64,000 nucleotides of DNA from Sporomusa ovata DSM 2662 (GTDB lineage: Bacteria > Bacillota > Negativicutes > Sporomusales > Sporomusaceae), in contig NZ_ASXP01000001.1 of the NCBI RefSeq assembly GCF_000445445.1, positions 318,001 to 382,000 on the forward strand. Direction: 5' to 3'. The number at the start of each line of letters is the position of its first letter. Positions within the stretch are counted from its first letter, which is position 1. The position numbers were made by a program, and so were the translations under genes. The notes under the pieces were generated by a model. The model saw only the letters and a program-made list of their open reading frames with translations. It did no database searches and was not told the origin of the DNA. Positions 55,310 through 62,568 of this stretch are shown one piece after another.

Positions 55310-55560
55310 ATGTCGTTGGGCACTGCCATTTATTCTCCAAAAGGCAAAATGGCTTAACCTGCCGACATAGACAAAAAGACCTTGCAGAAGCTTTTCGAAG
55401 CTTCCTTGCAGGGTCTTTTTTTATCCTCAACCTGCGTAAATACTGGAATGTTCTGCTTTTCGAAAAGAAAGTCACCATGGAGTGGCGGGCATACCTGGCT
55501 TTGCCAGGGAGAATATGTGTAAGTGCCTTTTGGAGAATAAATGGCAGTGCCCCACGACAT
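55310..55560. repeat. 249-bp inverted-repeat element with TGT/ACA ends
   Basis: The 36 bases 55310-55345 (beginning ATGTCGTTGGGCACTGCC) are inverted at 55525-55560 with one mismatch. Trimmed by one base at each side, the unit reads TGT...ACA. It starts 6 bases behind the guaA stop and encloses the guaA terminator. It is either a MITE-like element or paired end sequences of Tn7-like insertions. Confidence 0.75.
55377..55422 (+). terminator. Terminator of guaA
   Basis: A hairpin of about 18 pairs with GAAGCTTTTCGAAGCTTC at its tip opens AGAC and closes GTCT, followed by seven T. Confidence 0.85.
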
Positions 55561-55576
55561 GGTGATATTTTCTTTT

Positions 55577-55743
55577 ATGCTTTTTGGGAAAAAGCATAGC
55601 GCTATGATTTTCATGAGTGTTGGCTTGAAACGCCCGTAATACGGGGCAAAAAGAGTATATTCATGATTTTCTGTTTCCCAAAAATCTAATCTCCAATTCC
55701 CCCAAAACCGCCCATTTTCATTTTTGGGAAGTGCTTTTGGGAA
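55577..55743. promoter_or_regulatory. Repeated TTTTGGGAA motifs, candidate transposase-binding sites
   Basis: TTTTGGGAA occurs at 55582-55590, 55722-55730 and 55735-55743, and inverted at 55675-55683. The first lies in a hairpin whose arms are ATGCTTTTT and AAAAAGCAT. The related CTTTTGGAG is part of the terminal repeat at 55525. Multiple such sites at one end are typical of TnsB-bound transposon ends. Confidence 0.5.
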
Positions 55744-55789
55744 AAGGGGGTCAAGCAGCAGAGCGTTCCTAATATGGAGGTTTTGCAAG

Positions 55790-56137
55790 GTGAGGAAGAA
55801 AAATTTCAAGGGTCGTTGTGAAAAGCGTGTCATTGCCAAGTGCAGTGAGATATGCAGGACATATGACGCCATCCAGTATGCCTATGCGGATATTTTACAA
55901 ACAAATGATGAAGTAAAAGAGATAAGGTGCAATGTCCCGCTTGCTGGGCGGGACATTGACCAATATACTTCGGATTTCGTCTGTGTCAAATCTGATAATG
56001 ATTTGATGGTGCGTGAATGCGTATTTCGTAAATTACTGATGAAGCCACTTACGGTCAAATTACTCGATGCTTCAAGGGAATACTGGTTACGACATGGAGT
56101 CACAGATTGGGGGTTGGTCATCGATGAAGAAGCATGA
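55790..56137 (+). CDS. tnsA: Short TnsA-like endonuclease of the Tn7-like element
   Basis: GTG 55790 follows ATGGAGG. At 115 residues it is much shorter than Tn7 TnsA (273) and keeps only the catalytic domain. YTSDFVCVKSDNDLMVRECV aligns with the TnsA metal-site strands, and MKPLTVKLLDASREYWLRHG aligns with the helix after them. Where TnsA usually has (Q/E)VK, this protein has ECV, so the catalytic Lys is displaced or lost. TnsA normally cuts the 5' ends of the element. The gene overlaps tnsB by 14 bases. Confidence 0.7.
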   Translation: MRKKNFKGRCEKRVIAKCSEICRTYDAIQYAYADILQTNDEVKEIRCNVPLAGRDIDQYTSDFVCVKSDNDLMVRECVFRKLLMKPLTVKLLDASREYWLRHGVTDWGLVIDEEA

Positions 56138-57950
56138 TTTGTTGAAGGACGGTAACAACATTATCAGGGTTTTAGAAATACAGTTTGATAAAATCCTCAT
56201 TATCGACTGCATCAAAAAGACTATGCCTGTATGGGTGGAATCTTCGGCGTTGGATTCCTTCTCTGGCTGCACTGATGAAGTACTGAACGAGGTAACGAAT
56301 TTTGCTGTCAATGCCATTGATGCTTTGGATGCTGACCAGAGAAAAGCAATGTATGATCGTTACACGTTGATTGCACCGAGTCTCCCTTTTATAGCGGATG
56401 AAAGAATGCGTTCTAAAGTTATCGGTTCCACAGCTATAGAACACAACATATCAAAGCAAACCATTAGGAGCTATTTATGCCTGTATCTGGCCTATATGAA
56501 TATAACAGCCCTTGCCTCAAGGAAGCGGCTGGATGATGATGCAGAACTAACCCAGGACGAGAAAAACATACGCTGGGCTTTGAACAAATTCTTTTACACT
56601 ACAAAAAAGCAATCTCTTATGACTGCATATACCATGATGCTGAAAGAGAAATATTGTGACAGTATGGATGTTCTGTTAAACGCATACCCGTCTTTTTATC
56701 AATTTCGTTACTTCTACCGTAAGACAAAAAAGATGCAGAACTTCTATATTTCCAGAGACGGATTGAAGAGTTACCAGAGAAACAACAGGCCTCTTATTGG
56801 CGATGGTATACAGTCGTTTGCTCCTGCCATTGGCGTTGGTATGCTGGATTCTACTGTATGCGATATTTACCTTATCAATGATGCTGGAAATCTTGTGGGC
56901 AGACCCATTCTAACGGCCTGTATTGACGCTTACAGCGGTTTATGTTGCGGGTATGTCCTATCATGGGCGGGTGGCGTTTATAGCCTTAGAGGGCTGATAT
57001 TGAACATTATAGCGGATAAGGCTGCTTGGTGTAAGCAGTTTGGTATTCCTATGAATGCAGAAGATTGGTCTTGTGACAAACTTCCTGCTACGTTGGTCAC
57101 GGATATGGGGAGTGAATACAAATCTGAAAACTTTGAGCAAATTGCAGAGTTGGGCGTTAAAGTAATTAATCTCCCCTCGTATAGACCTGAATTGAAAGGC
57201 ATGGTGGAAAAATTCTTTGATGTGATTCAGGCAACATATAAAAAGCACCTGAAAGGCAAAGGTGTGATTGAGCCTGATTATCAAGAACGGGGAGCACATG
57301 ATTATAGGAAAGATGCCTGCATGACCATGACGGACTTTGAGAAAATTATCATTCATTGTATTATCTATTACAATTCCCAACGAATCGTTGAAAATTTTCC
57401 CTATACCGAAGCCATGATTGCCGCGAATGTGAAACCATATGCAAGCTGTATCTGGAACTGGGGTAAATCCCAAATGGGAGCCAATTTAATTGAAGTAGGC
57501 ACTAAAGAGCTGATTCTTACCCTTCTGCCGAGAACTACAGGTAAGTTCAGCAGGTTTGGCTTGAAAGTCAATAAAATGCGTTATCACTGTGACGGGTATA
57601 CAGAGCAGTATCTTAAAGGCGGTGAGGCTACAGTTGCTTATAATCCAGAGGATGTTACTTCTGTATGGCTGTTGGAAAATGGAATATATGCCAAGTTTAC
57701 CATTATTGAATCCAGATTTGAGGGTAAAGATTTGACTGCTGTACAGAGTTTACAGATAGCTCAGAGAGACATTGCAAAAGGAGCCAGCCAGGATAATCTA
57801 CAGGCTCAGATTAATCTTGCGCGGCATATTGAGGCAATCGCTGGCAGTGTCAGGAGCAGTGCCGATGTAAGCGTTAAGAATATCCAAGATAACCGCAAGC
57901 GTGAACAGCGTAAGCACCATAGAAACTATATGAAAGGAGCTAAGCCATGA
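56124..57950 (+). CDS. tnsB: TnsB-like DDE transposase
   Basis: ATG 56124 overlaps tnsA and follows a GGGGGTTGG. The 608-residue protein has N-terminal DNA-binding helices (SKQTIRSYLCLYLAYMN) and an rve core with Asp242 (GMLDSTVCD), Asp327 (LVTDMGSEY) and Glu362 (KGMVEKFFD). A C-terminal beta domain follows (RTTGKFSRFGLKVNKMRYHC). It joins the 3' ends of the element to the target. It overlaps tnsC by 4 bases. Confidence 0.93.
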   Translation: MKKHDLLKDGNNIIRVLEIQFDKILIIDCIKKTMPVWVESSALDSFSGCTDEVLNEVTNFAVNAIDALDADQRKAMYDRYTLIAPSLPFIADERMRSKVIGSTAIEHNISKQTIRSYLCLYLAYMNITALASRKRLDDDAELTQDEKNIRWALNKFFYTTKKQSLMTAYTMMLKEKYCDSMDVLLNAYPSFYQFRYFYRKTKKMQNFYISRDGLKSYQRNNRPLIGDGIQSFAPAIGVGMLDSTVCDIYLINDAGNLVGRPILTACIDAYSGLCCGYVLSWAGGVYSLRGLILNIIADKAAWCKQFGIPMNAEDWSCDKLPATLVTDMGSEYKSENFEQIAELGVKVINLPSYRPELKGMVEKFFDVIQATYKKHLKGKGVIEPDYQERGAHDYRKDACMTMTDFEKIIIHCIIYYNSQRIVENFPYTEAMIAANVKPYASCIWNWGKSQMGANLIEVGTKELILTLLPRTTGKFSRFGLKVNKMRYHCDGYTEQYLKGGEATVAYNPEDVTSVWLLENGIYAKFTIIESRFEGKDLTAVQSLQIAQRDIAKGASQDNLQAQINLARHIEAIAGSVRSSADVSVKNIQDNRKREQRKHHRNYMKGAKP

Positions 57951-59194
57951 CAAATCTTTCAGATATCATCAACGTCCTGCCTCGCATGAAATCAGGGAAT
58001 GCGTTGATAACTGCATTACAAATATTGCCAGAGTACAATCCTGAACTCTGTAATGCCGATGCTTCTGTGCGGCTTATGGCGTTATCAGACTTATACAGTG
58101 TGTATATTCCCTCGCAAATGTCGTTGGAAATCTATAGCAAATTGCATCTAGCCCTTTTGCGTTCTATGCAAAAGAAGGGAACGAAGCCGGCGGTTCAGCA
58201 GCAGAATCAGAACTACAGAGCCATCATGCAGCAGGAATATAGTGGCATCATGGGTGGTTCTGACAGCTTTACGATCATTGGAACGTCTGGTATCGGTAAG
58301 AGTTCCGCTATCAGCAGAGCCATTAACCTGATTACAGAGAATAAAGTGATTGAAGCTGATAATCCCTATACGCATGTCGTTCCGTGTGTAATTGTGCAAT
58401 GCCCCTTTGATTCGTCTGTAAAGGGTCTGTTACTGGAGGTTTTGCGTAAAGTTGATGAAGTTCTGGATACCAAATACTATCAGAATGCTTTAAGGGCAAG
58501 GGCTACAACGGATATGCTTATTGGCTCTGTCAGCCAGGTTGCTCTTAATCATATCGGTATGTTGGTGGTTGATGAGATTCAAAACGTAGCCAACAGCAAA
58601 AACGGCAAAAGCCTGATCGGGTCTTTAACGCAGCTTATCAATAATAGCGGAATCAGTATCTGCATGGTAGGCACTCCTGAAAGCACCAGGTTTTTTGAAT
58701 CGGCGATGCAGCTTGCACGGCGTTCAGTGGGATTACAGTACACTACTATGAGCTATGACAAATATTTTCAAGAGTTCTGCAAAGTCATGTTTCAGTATCA
58801 ATATGTACAAAAGAGAACGGAAATCACGGATGGAATCATTGCATGGCTCTATGAGCATAGCGCAGGAATTACATCGGTTGTGGTAGCGTTGATTCATGAT
58901 GCACAGGAAATCGCAATTTTGAATGGTAAAGAAATTTTGAATCTGGAATCTTTAAACGAAGCATATCAACAACGTTTATCTCTGCTTCATGGCTATATTC
59001 AGCCATCTGTTTCTCAAGGCAAGCAGACATCTAAAACCAAGAAAAAAGCGCTGATCCCTACTGCGATTACAGATAACGAAACTTCAGATGAGTGTATTAA
59101 TATTGCTGATTTGGTTGCCAAAGCCAAGGATGAAAGTATAGATATTGTGCAGCTTCTAAAGTCCAGTATTCCTCTTGTGGAGGTAGCGGTATGA
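57947..59194 (+). CDS. tnsC: TnsC-like AAA+ transposition regulator
   Basis: The 415-residue ATPase has Walker A GTSGIGKSS at residues 112-120, Walker B MLVVDEIQN near 205 and a sensor segment CMVGTPEST. It links the TnsD-bound target to the TnsAB transposase. The C-terminal ~80 residues are Lys-rich and probably contact TnsA or TnsB. It overlaps tnsB and tnsD by 4 bases. Confidence 0.93.
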   Translation: MTNLSDIINVLPRMKSGNALITALQILPEYNPELCNADASVRLMALSDLYSVYIPSQMSLEIYSKLHLALLRSMQKKGTKPAVQQQNQNYRAIMQQEYSGIMGGSDSFTIIGTSGIGKSSAISRAINLITENKVIEADNPYTHVVPCVIVQCPFDSSVKGLLLEVLRKVDEVLDTKYYQNALRARATTDMLIGSVSQVALNHIGMLVVDEIQNVANSKNGKSLIGSLTQLINNSGISICMVGTPESTRFFESAMQLARRSVGLQYTTMSYDKYFQEFCKVMFQYQYVQKRTEITDGIIAWLYEHSAGITSVVVALIHDAQEIAILNGKEILNLESLNEAYQQRLSLLHGYIQPSVSQGKQTSKTKKKALIPTAITDNETSDECINIADLVAKAKDESIDIVQLLKSSIPLVEVAV

Positions 59195-60654
59195 TAGCTT
59201 ATTTTCCTACCGCATATCTAGATGAGCTACTTTATAGTCAGCTGGCACGATACTACACGAAATCAGGATATATGGCCTACACCTTTGCGGCTGAAGAACT
59301 GTTTGCATCAAAGACTGTACGCCCGGATATGGATTTTATCAATAGTTATACTTCTGGCGCAGTTCAAGCTATCACAAGGAATATATCTATGAAAGCAGTC
59401 ATTGAAAAGCATACCATGTTCCCTTGCTATGGGCGGTTTTTGCCGAGAGAACGCAGACAAAAAGCATTTCAACCATTGGTATCTATGATGGGAAATTACT
59501 ATAATCTCTTGCCGATACCCCAAAGCAAGAATGGCAAAGTTCGCTGTTTGCGCTACTGTCCGGCTTGTGCAGCTAATGACAGAGAACAATATGGAGAAGC
59601 ATATTGGCATCGGATTCATCAGCTAATAGGGATTCATGTTTGCCCGGTTCATCGGTGTTACTTGATGGATAGCAGTGTGATGATTAGTGGGAAAGCTACA
59701 CCATCTTTCAAGACAGCCGAGGAAATGATACCACAATCGGAATCATGCGTATTTGCGGATAACGAAATTGAAATCCGCGTAGCCGTTTATATGGCAGAGG
59801 TTTTTCAGACTGATGTTGACATGGATTCATGTGTTACGGTTGGTGATTTTCTTCATTCCCAAATGGCTAATACCCAATATCGGTCTGTACGTGGAGAGCA
59901 GCGTAATATTACACTCTTTTATGCAGATTTTACAGAGTATTATAGGAATTTGTCCCAAAATTGGTTTACGGAGTTATGGCAGACCCAGAAGGTGTTGACG
60001 AATGATAGGGTGAACTTCTATGAAATCTGTCTCATGGCTATGTTTCTTGGTATTACCGCTGATGAACTGGTACATATGGAACTGCCAGAGAAAACACAAC
60101 AACAGCTTTTTGATGAAGAGGTTTACAGACTTCATGAACAGGGTTTGAAGTATCCAGCTATTGCGAAAGCTCTCAGTGCCCCATATGCGACTGTTAAGGC
60201 TATCGGTGAACGGAGGTATGGAACTTATCATAAGCCACCTAAAACATCACTTAAAAGCGGCGCGAAGCCTCAAAACTGGAATCAGATTGATGAGAGTACA
60301 CTATCACTTGTAAAAGAAGCTATCAGCCAGCTACAGGGGGATGGAACAACCAGACCTAAAAAGATTACTACGTTTGCTGTTGAGAAAATCTTGCATCTTT
60401 CCAGTAAGAAAATATCTTTACATCTGCCAAAATGTTTTGCTGAGATACAGCGGTATAAGGAATCACAGGAGCAATATTGGGCTAGGGAAGTAGCTTGGGC
60501 TGCACGTCAGGTAGAAGATAGTGGTGTTACTTTGACATGGCGCAAGGTACGGGATTTAACGAATATGCGCCGTAGAGATTTTGGAGCTTGTCTGCCGTAT
60601 ATCCCTGATTATGCAGATAGTGAGCTTGCTGAACAGATAATACACCTGCTGTAA
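59191..60654 (+). CDS. tnsD: TnsD/TniQ-like target-site selector
   Basis: The 487-residue protein opens with the TniQ pattern PTAYLDELLYSQLARYYTKSG. It has a zinc module (RYCPACAANDREQYGEAYWHR ending VCPVHRCYL) and a C-terminal DNA-binding region with two helix-turn-helix-like parts (YPAIAKALSAPYATVKAIG, TLTWRKVRDLTNMRRRDF). Its size is that of sequence-specific TnsD, longer than minimal TniQ. Because the element sits behind guaA, it presumably reads the guaA 3' end. Confidence 0.88.
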   Translation: MIAYFPTAYLDELLYSQLARYYTKSGYMAYTFAAEELFASKTVRPDMDFINSYTSGAVQAITRNISMKAVIEKHTMFPCYGRFLPRERRQKAFQPLVSMMGNYYNLLPIPQSKNGKVRCLRYCPACAANDREQYGEAYWHRIHQLIGIHVCPVHRCYLMDSSVMISGKATPSFKTAEEMIPQSESCVFADNEIEIRVAVYMAEVFQTDVDMDSCVTVGDFLHSQMANTQYRSVRGEQRNITLFYADFTEYYRNLSQNWFTELWQTQKVLTNDRVNFYEICLMAMFLGITADELVHMELPEKTQQQLFDEEVYRLHEQGLKYPAIAKALSAPYATVKAIGERRYGTYHKPPKTSLKSGAKPQNWNQIDESTLSLVKEAISQLQGDGTTRPKKITTFAVEKILHLSSKKISLHLPKCFAEIQRYKESQEQYWAREVAWAARQVEDSGVTLTWRKVRDLTNMRRRDFGACLPYIPDYADSELAEQIIHLL

Positions 60655-60770
60655 ATTAGTCAATGATTGTATAAGAATGGTGATCGTATTAAAATTTCTT
60701 ATTGAATAGATGGTAAAGATAAACCGTCCAAACGGAGCCTTCACGTAATCACCATTATCAGAACAACATA

Positions 60771-60812
60771 AAATGCCTTTAGTCATTACCGGAGTAACGA
60801 CCAAAGGCATTT
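60771..60812. terminator. Hairpin downstream of tnsD
   Basis: AAATGCCTTT (60771-60780) pairs with AAAGGCATTT (60803-60812), with GTCATTAC / GTAACGAC inside. It can act on both strands. A longer-range pair AATGGTGAT (60676) / ATCACCATT (60748) precedes it. Confidence 0.75.
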
Positions 60813-60838
60813 AACTTATATTTCTCAAATAGGTACAA

Positions 60839-60994
60839 TCAAACTCTGGCTATCAAATGCCGACAACCTATCAGTAGTATAAGCACAGCGCCTGTGCCAC
60901 GTTCCCAAATAGCCTTGTCAATTACGCCAAACACACGAGTGAGCTTCTTTTGAGGAGTGTCAGTTTTCTGATTTCTATGAGGTGTTGGGTACAT
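60839..60994 (-). CDS. Doubtful 51-residue minus-strand frame
   Basis: The frame reads TPQKKLTRVFGVIDKAIWE before a hydrophobic stretch and stops at 60839-60841. It looks protein-like but has no ribosome binding site. It may be the decayed end of a cargo gene. The rest of 60655-61230 holds the terminator, the next gene's promoter and AT-rich spacer. Confidence 0.22.
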   Translation of the reverse strand: MYPTPHRNQKTDTPQKKLTRVFGVIDKAIWERGTGAVLILLIGCRHLIARV

Positions 60995-61164
60995 ATTTTT
61001 GAGTATGAACTGCTGGCGAAGAAGACGTAACTAGGTTAAATAGGCTTTTGCGGTTTTCTAACAGTAGCTATTACCCTATGTTAGGACAGTCAGGCAACAT
61101 GAACGCTTGGAATTGGTATAAATGACGGTATAATAGTACAAACAACATTTTTACTGACAAAGTA

Positions 61165-61217
61165 TTGTGAAATATAAGAAAACATGTTAGTATTTTATTA
61201 GTAACTGATGAGTTACT
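61165..61217 (+). promoter_or_regulatory. Promoter and operator-like palindrome of the second TetR gene
   Basis: TTGTGA (61165-61170) and TAGTAT (61188-61193) have a 17-base spacer. AGTAACT and AGTTACT (61200-61217) form an inverted repeat between the -10 box and the gene, a plausible autoregulatory site. Confidence 0.5.
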
Positions 61218-61230
61218 TTTGGAGGGTGTA

Positions 61231-61821
61231 ATGGCAAGAGATCCAGATCAGGTAAGGAAGACCAAAAAAATTCTGTTAGAATGTGCGATTGCTGTATTTG
61301 GTGAAAATGGCTATGAAAAAGCTAAAATAGCAGACATTGTTGCAAGGGCAGGATTTTCCCAGCGAACTTTTTATATTTATTTTGAAAACAAGGAAAGCAT
61401 TTATCGGCAGATTTTAAATGAGTGGAAAATAGGGATGTTGAACGTATTCTCTATTGAAAAGGGTAACAGAAATCACCAAATGGCGTTGCAAACACGTTGG
61501 AAACGAATTTTCGATTTTATGGATGAGAATGCTGCCAAAACCAAAGTTGTCTATTATTTGAATCCATACATCGGGGAAATACGCAAGGAATTTTTGGAAA
61601 AATTAAAAGAGATGATGGATTATGAGCAGAATATAAAATATATTAGATCTGATGTGGATACCAGCTTTTTGGCAACGTCGGTACTTGCGATTATGGAAGC
61701 GCTGGCGATGCAGTACTTAATTAAAAACAGGCTAGATGCCGAATTTTTGTCAAAGCAGATAGCAATGTTTTATACAAAAGGGACATCAAATGCGAATGTG
61801 GAGGGGGATTTGCATGGCTGA
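61231..61821 (+). CDS. TetR-family regulator
   Basis: ATG 61231 follows TGGAGGG. The 196-residue protein has the TetR helix-turn-helix (YEKAKIADIVARAGFSQRTFYIYFENKE at about 30-57) and a C-terminal ligand domain. It overlaps the next gene by 8 bases and likely controls the downstream redox genes. It lies beyond tnsD and may be cargo. Confidence 0.92.
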   Translation: MARDPDQVRKTKKILLECAIAVFGENGYEKAKIADIVARAGFSQRTFYIYFENKESIYRQILNEWKIGMLNVFSIEKGNRNHQMALQTRWKRIFDFMDENAAKTKVVYYLNPYIGEIRKEFLEKLKEMMDYEQNIKYIRSDVDTSFLATSVLAIMEALAMQYLIKNRLDAEFLSKQIAMFYTKGTSNANVEGDLHG

Positions 61822-62146
61822 GTTAAAACGGCAAATGGAAGACCTCCGCTGGATGATTGCAAAAGGTCTAAACCTTACTATCGAACATGAATTTATTGAC
61901 CTTGTTGTACAGTGGCTTTGGAAACGAAATGACGGTAAGGGTTCCTTCGACGAAGAAAGCAGAAAAGTGATTGAAGCATTTTATCAGATATCCAAACTTG
62001 GACAAGCGGCAAAAATGAAAAACTATTATGCTTTCACCAAATTAAACGATCTCTGCAAAGATATTGAATTTGGTGAAGCAGTTTTAAAAATATGCAACGG
62101 AAACATTACAATGGTTGAAGCCATCAAAAGACAAGTGAAAATTTAA
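61814..62146 (+). CDS. Unknown 110-residue cytoplasmic protein
   Basis: ATG 61814, with GAGGGGG just upstream, overlaps the TetR gene. The protein is helical and charged (MAELKRQMEDLRWMIAKGLN, KNYYAFTKLNDLCKDIEFGE) without cysteines or membrane segments. No family was recognised. Translational coupling to the regulator suggests a partner role. Confidence 0.6.
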   Translation: MAELKRQMEDLRWMIAKGLNLTIEHEFIDLVVQWLWKRNDGKGSFDEESRKVIEAFYQISKLGQAAKMKNYYAFTKLNDLCKDIEFGEAVLKICNGNITMVEAIKRQVKI

Positions 62147-62341
62147 AGCTTTCTGAGCAGAAAAACTGCACGGGGCAGATTGATCAGGTACGGATGTGCT
62201 TGATTAATCTGCCTTTCTTTATAGATATGTTTTTTAGCTCGTTCTCATTATTAAAGGGGGGGAGTGTACAAATGAAACTCTGAAAAGAATTGCGTATGTA
62301 TGGTAAAACAAGAAAAATGGTGAAGTGAGTGGCAAAGTGAA

Positions 62342-62548
62342 GTGAAACTATTTAAGAAAAAATACATCATTAAAAAGGATGTATGCAGGCAATGCAATAT
62401 ATGTCCGGTCGAGTGTATTTCTGGAGCCATTAAGAAACAGCCGAAGGAACTACCTGTCATTGACCAGGCTCGCTGTGTAGCTTGCGGACGATGTCTGAGC
62501 CAGTGTCCTTTCCGGGCAATTCGGGAATGCCTGCGCATTAATTTCTAA
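62342..62548 (+). CDS. 2[4Fe-4S] ferredoxin-like protein
   Basis: GTG 62342 has only a weak ribosome binding site. The 68-residue protein has two cluster motifs: CRQCNICPVEC and CVACGRCLSQCP. It is separated by 20 bases from the molybdopterin oxidoreductase and is probably its electron-transfer partner. Confidence 0.85.
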   Translation: MKLFKKKYIIKKDVCRQCNICPVECISGAIKKQPKELPVIDQARCVACGRCLSQCPFRAIRECLRINF

Positions 62549-62568
62549 AGAAATAAGGAGTTGATAAA

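Larger units (their letters stand above)
55310..60654 (+). mobile_element. Tn7-like transposon, guaA-proximal end and core genes
   Basis: The module tnsA-tnsB-tnsC-tnsD lies directly behind guaA, all in the same direction, with overlapping genes. The guaA-proximal boundary is within 55310-55570, where TGT-type termini and transposase-site-like repeats occur. The distal end was not found in the window, so 60654 marks only the last core gene. In Tn7 the tnsA end also faces the attachment gene (glmS). Confidence 0.7.

Noticed and set aside
55255..55872. Open frames on both strands between guaA and tnsA
   Set aside because: They arise from the inverted-repeat unit and the terminator, and none has a start signal except tnsA itself.
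56961..57473. 170-codon minus-strand frame
   Set aside because: It lies entirely inside tnsB, whose DDE motifs prove the plus-strand reading.
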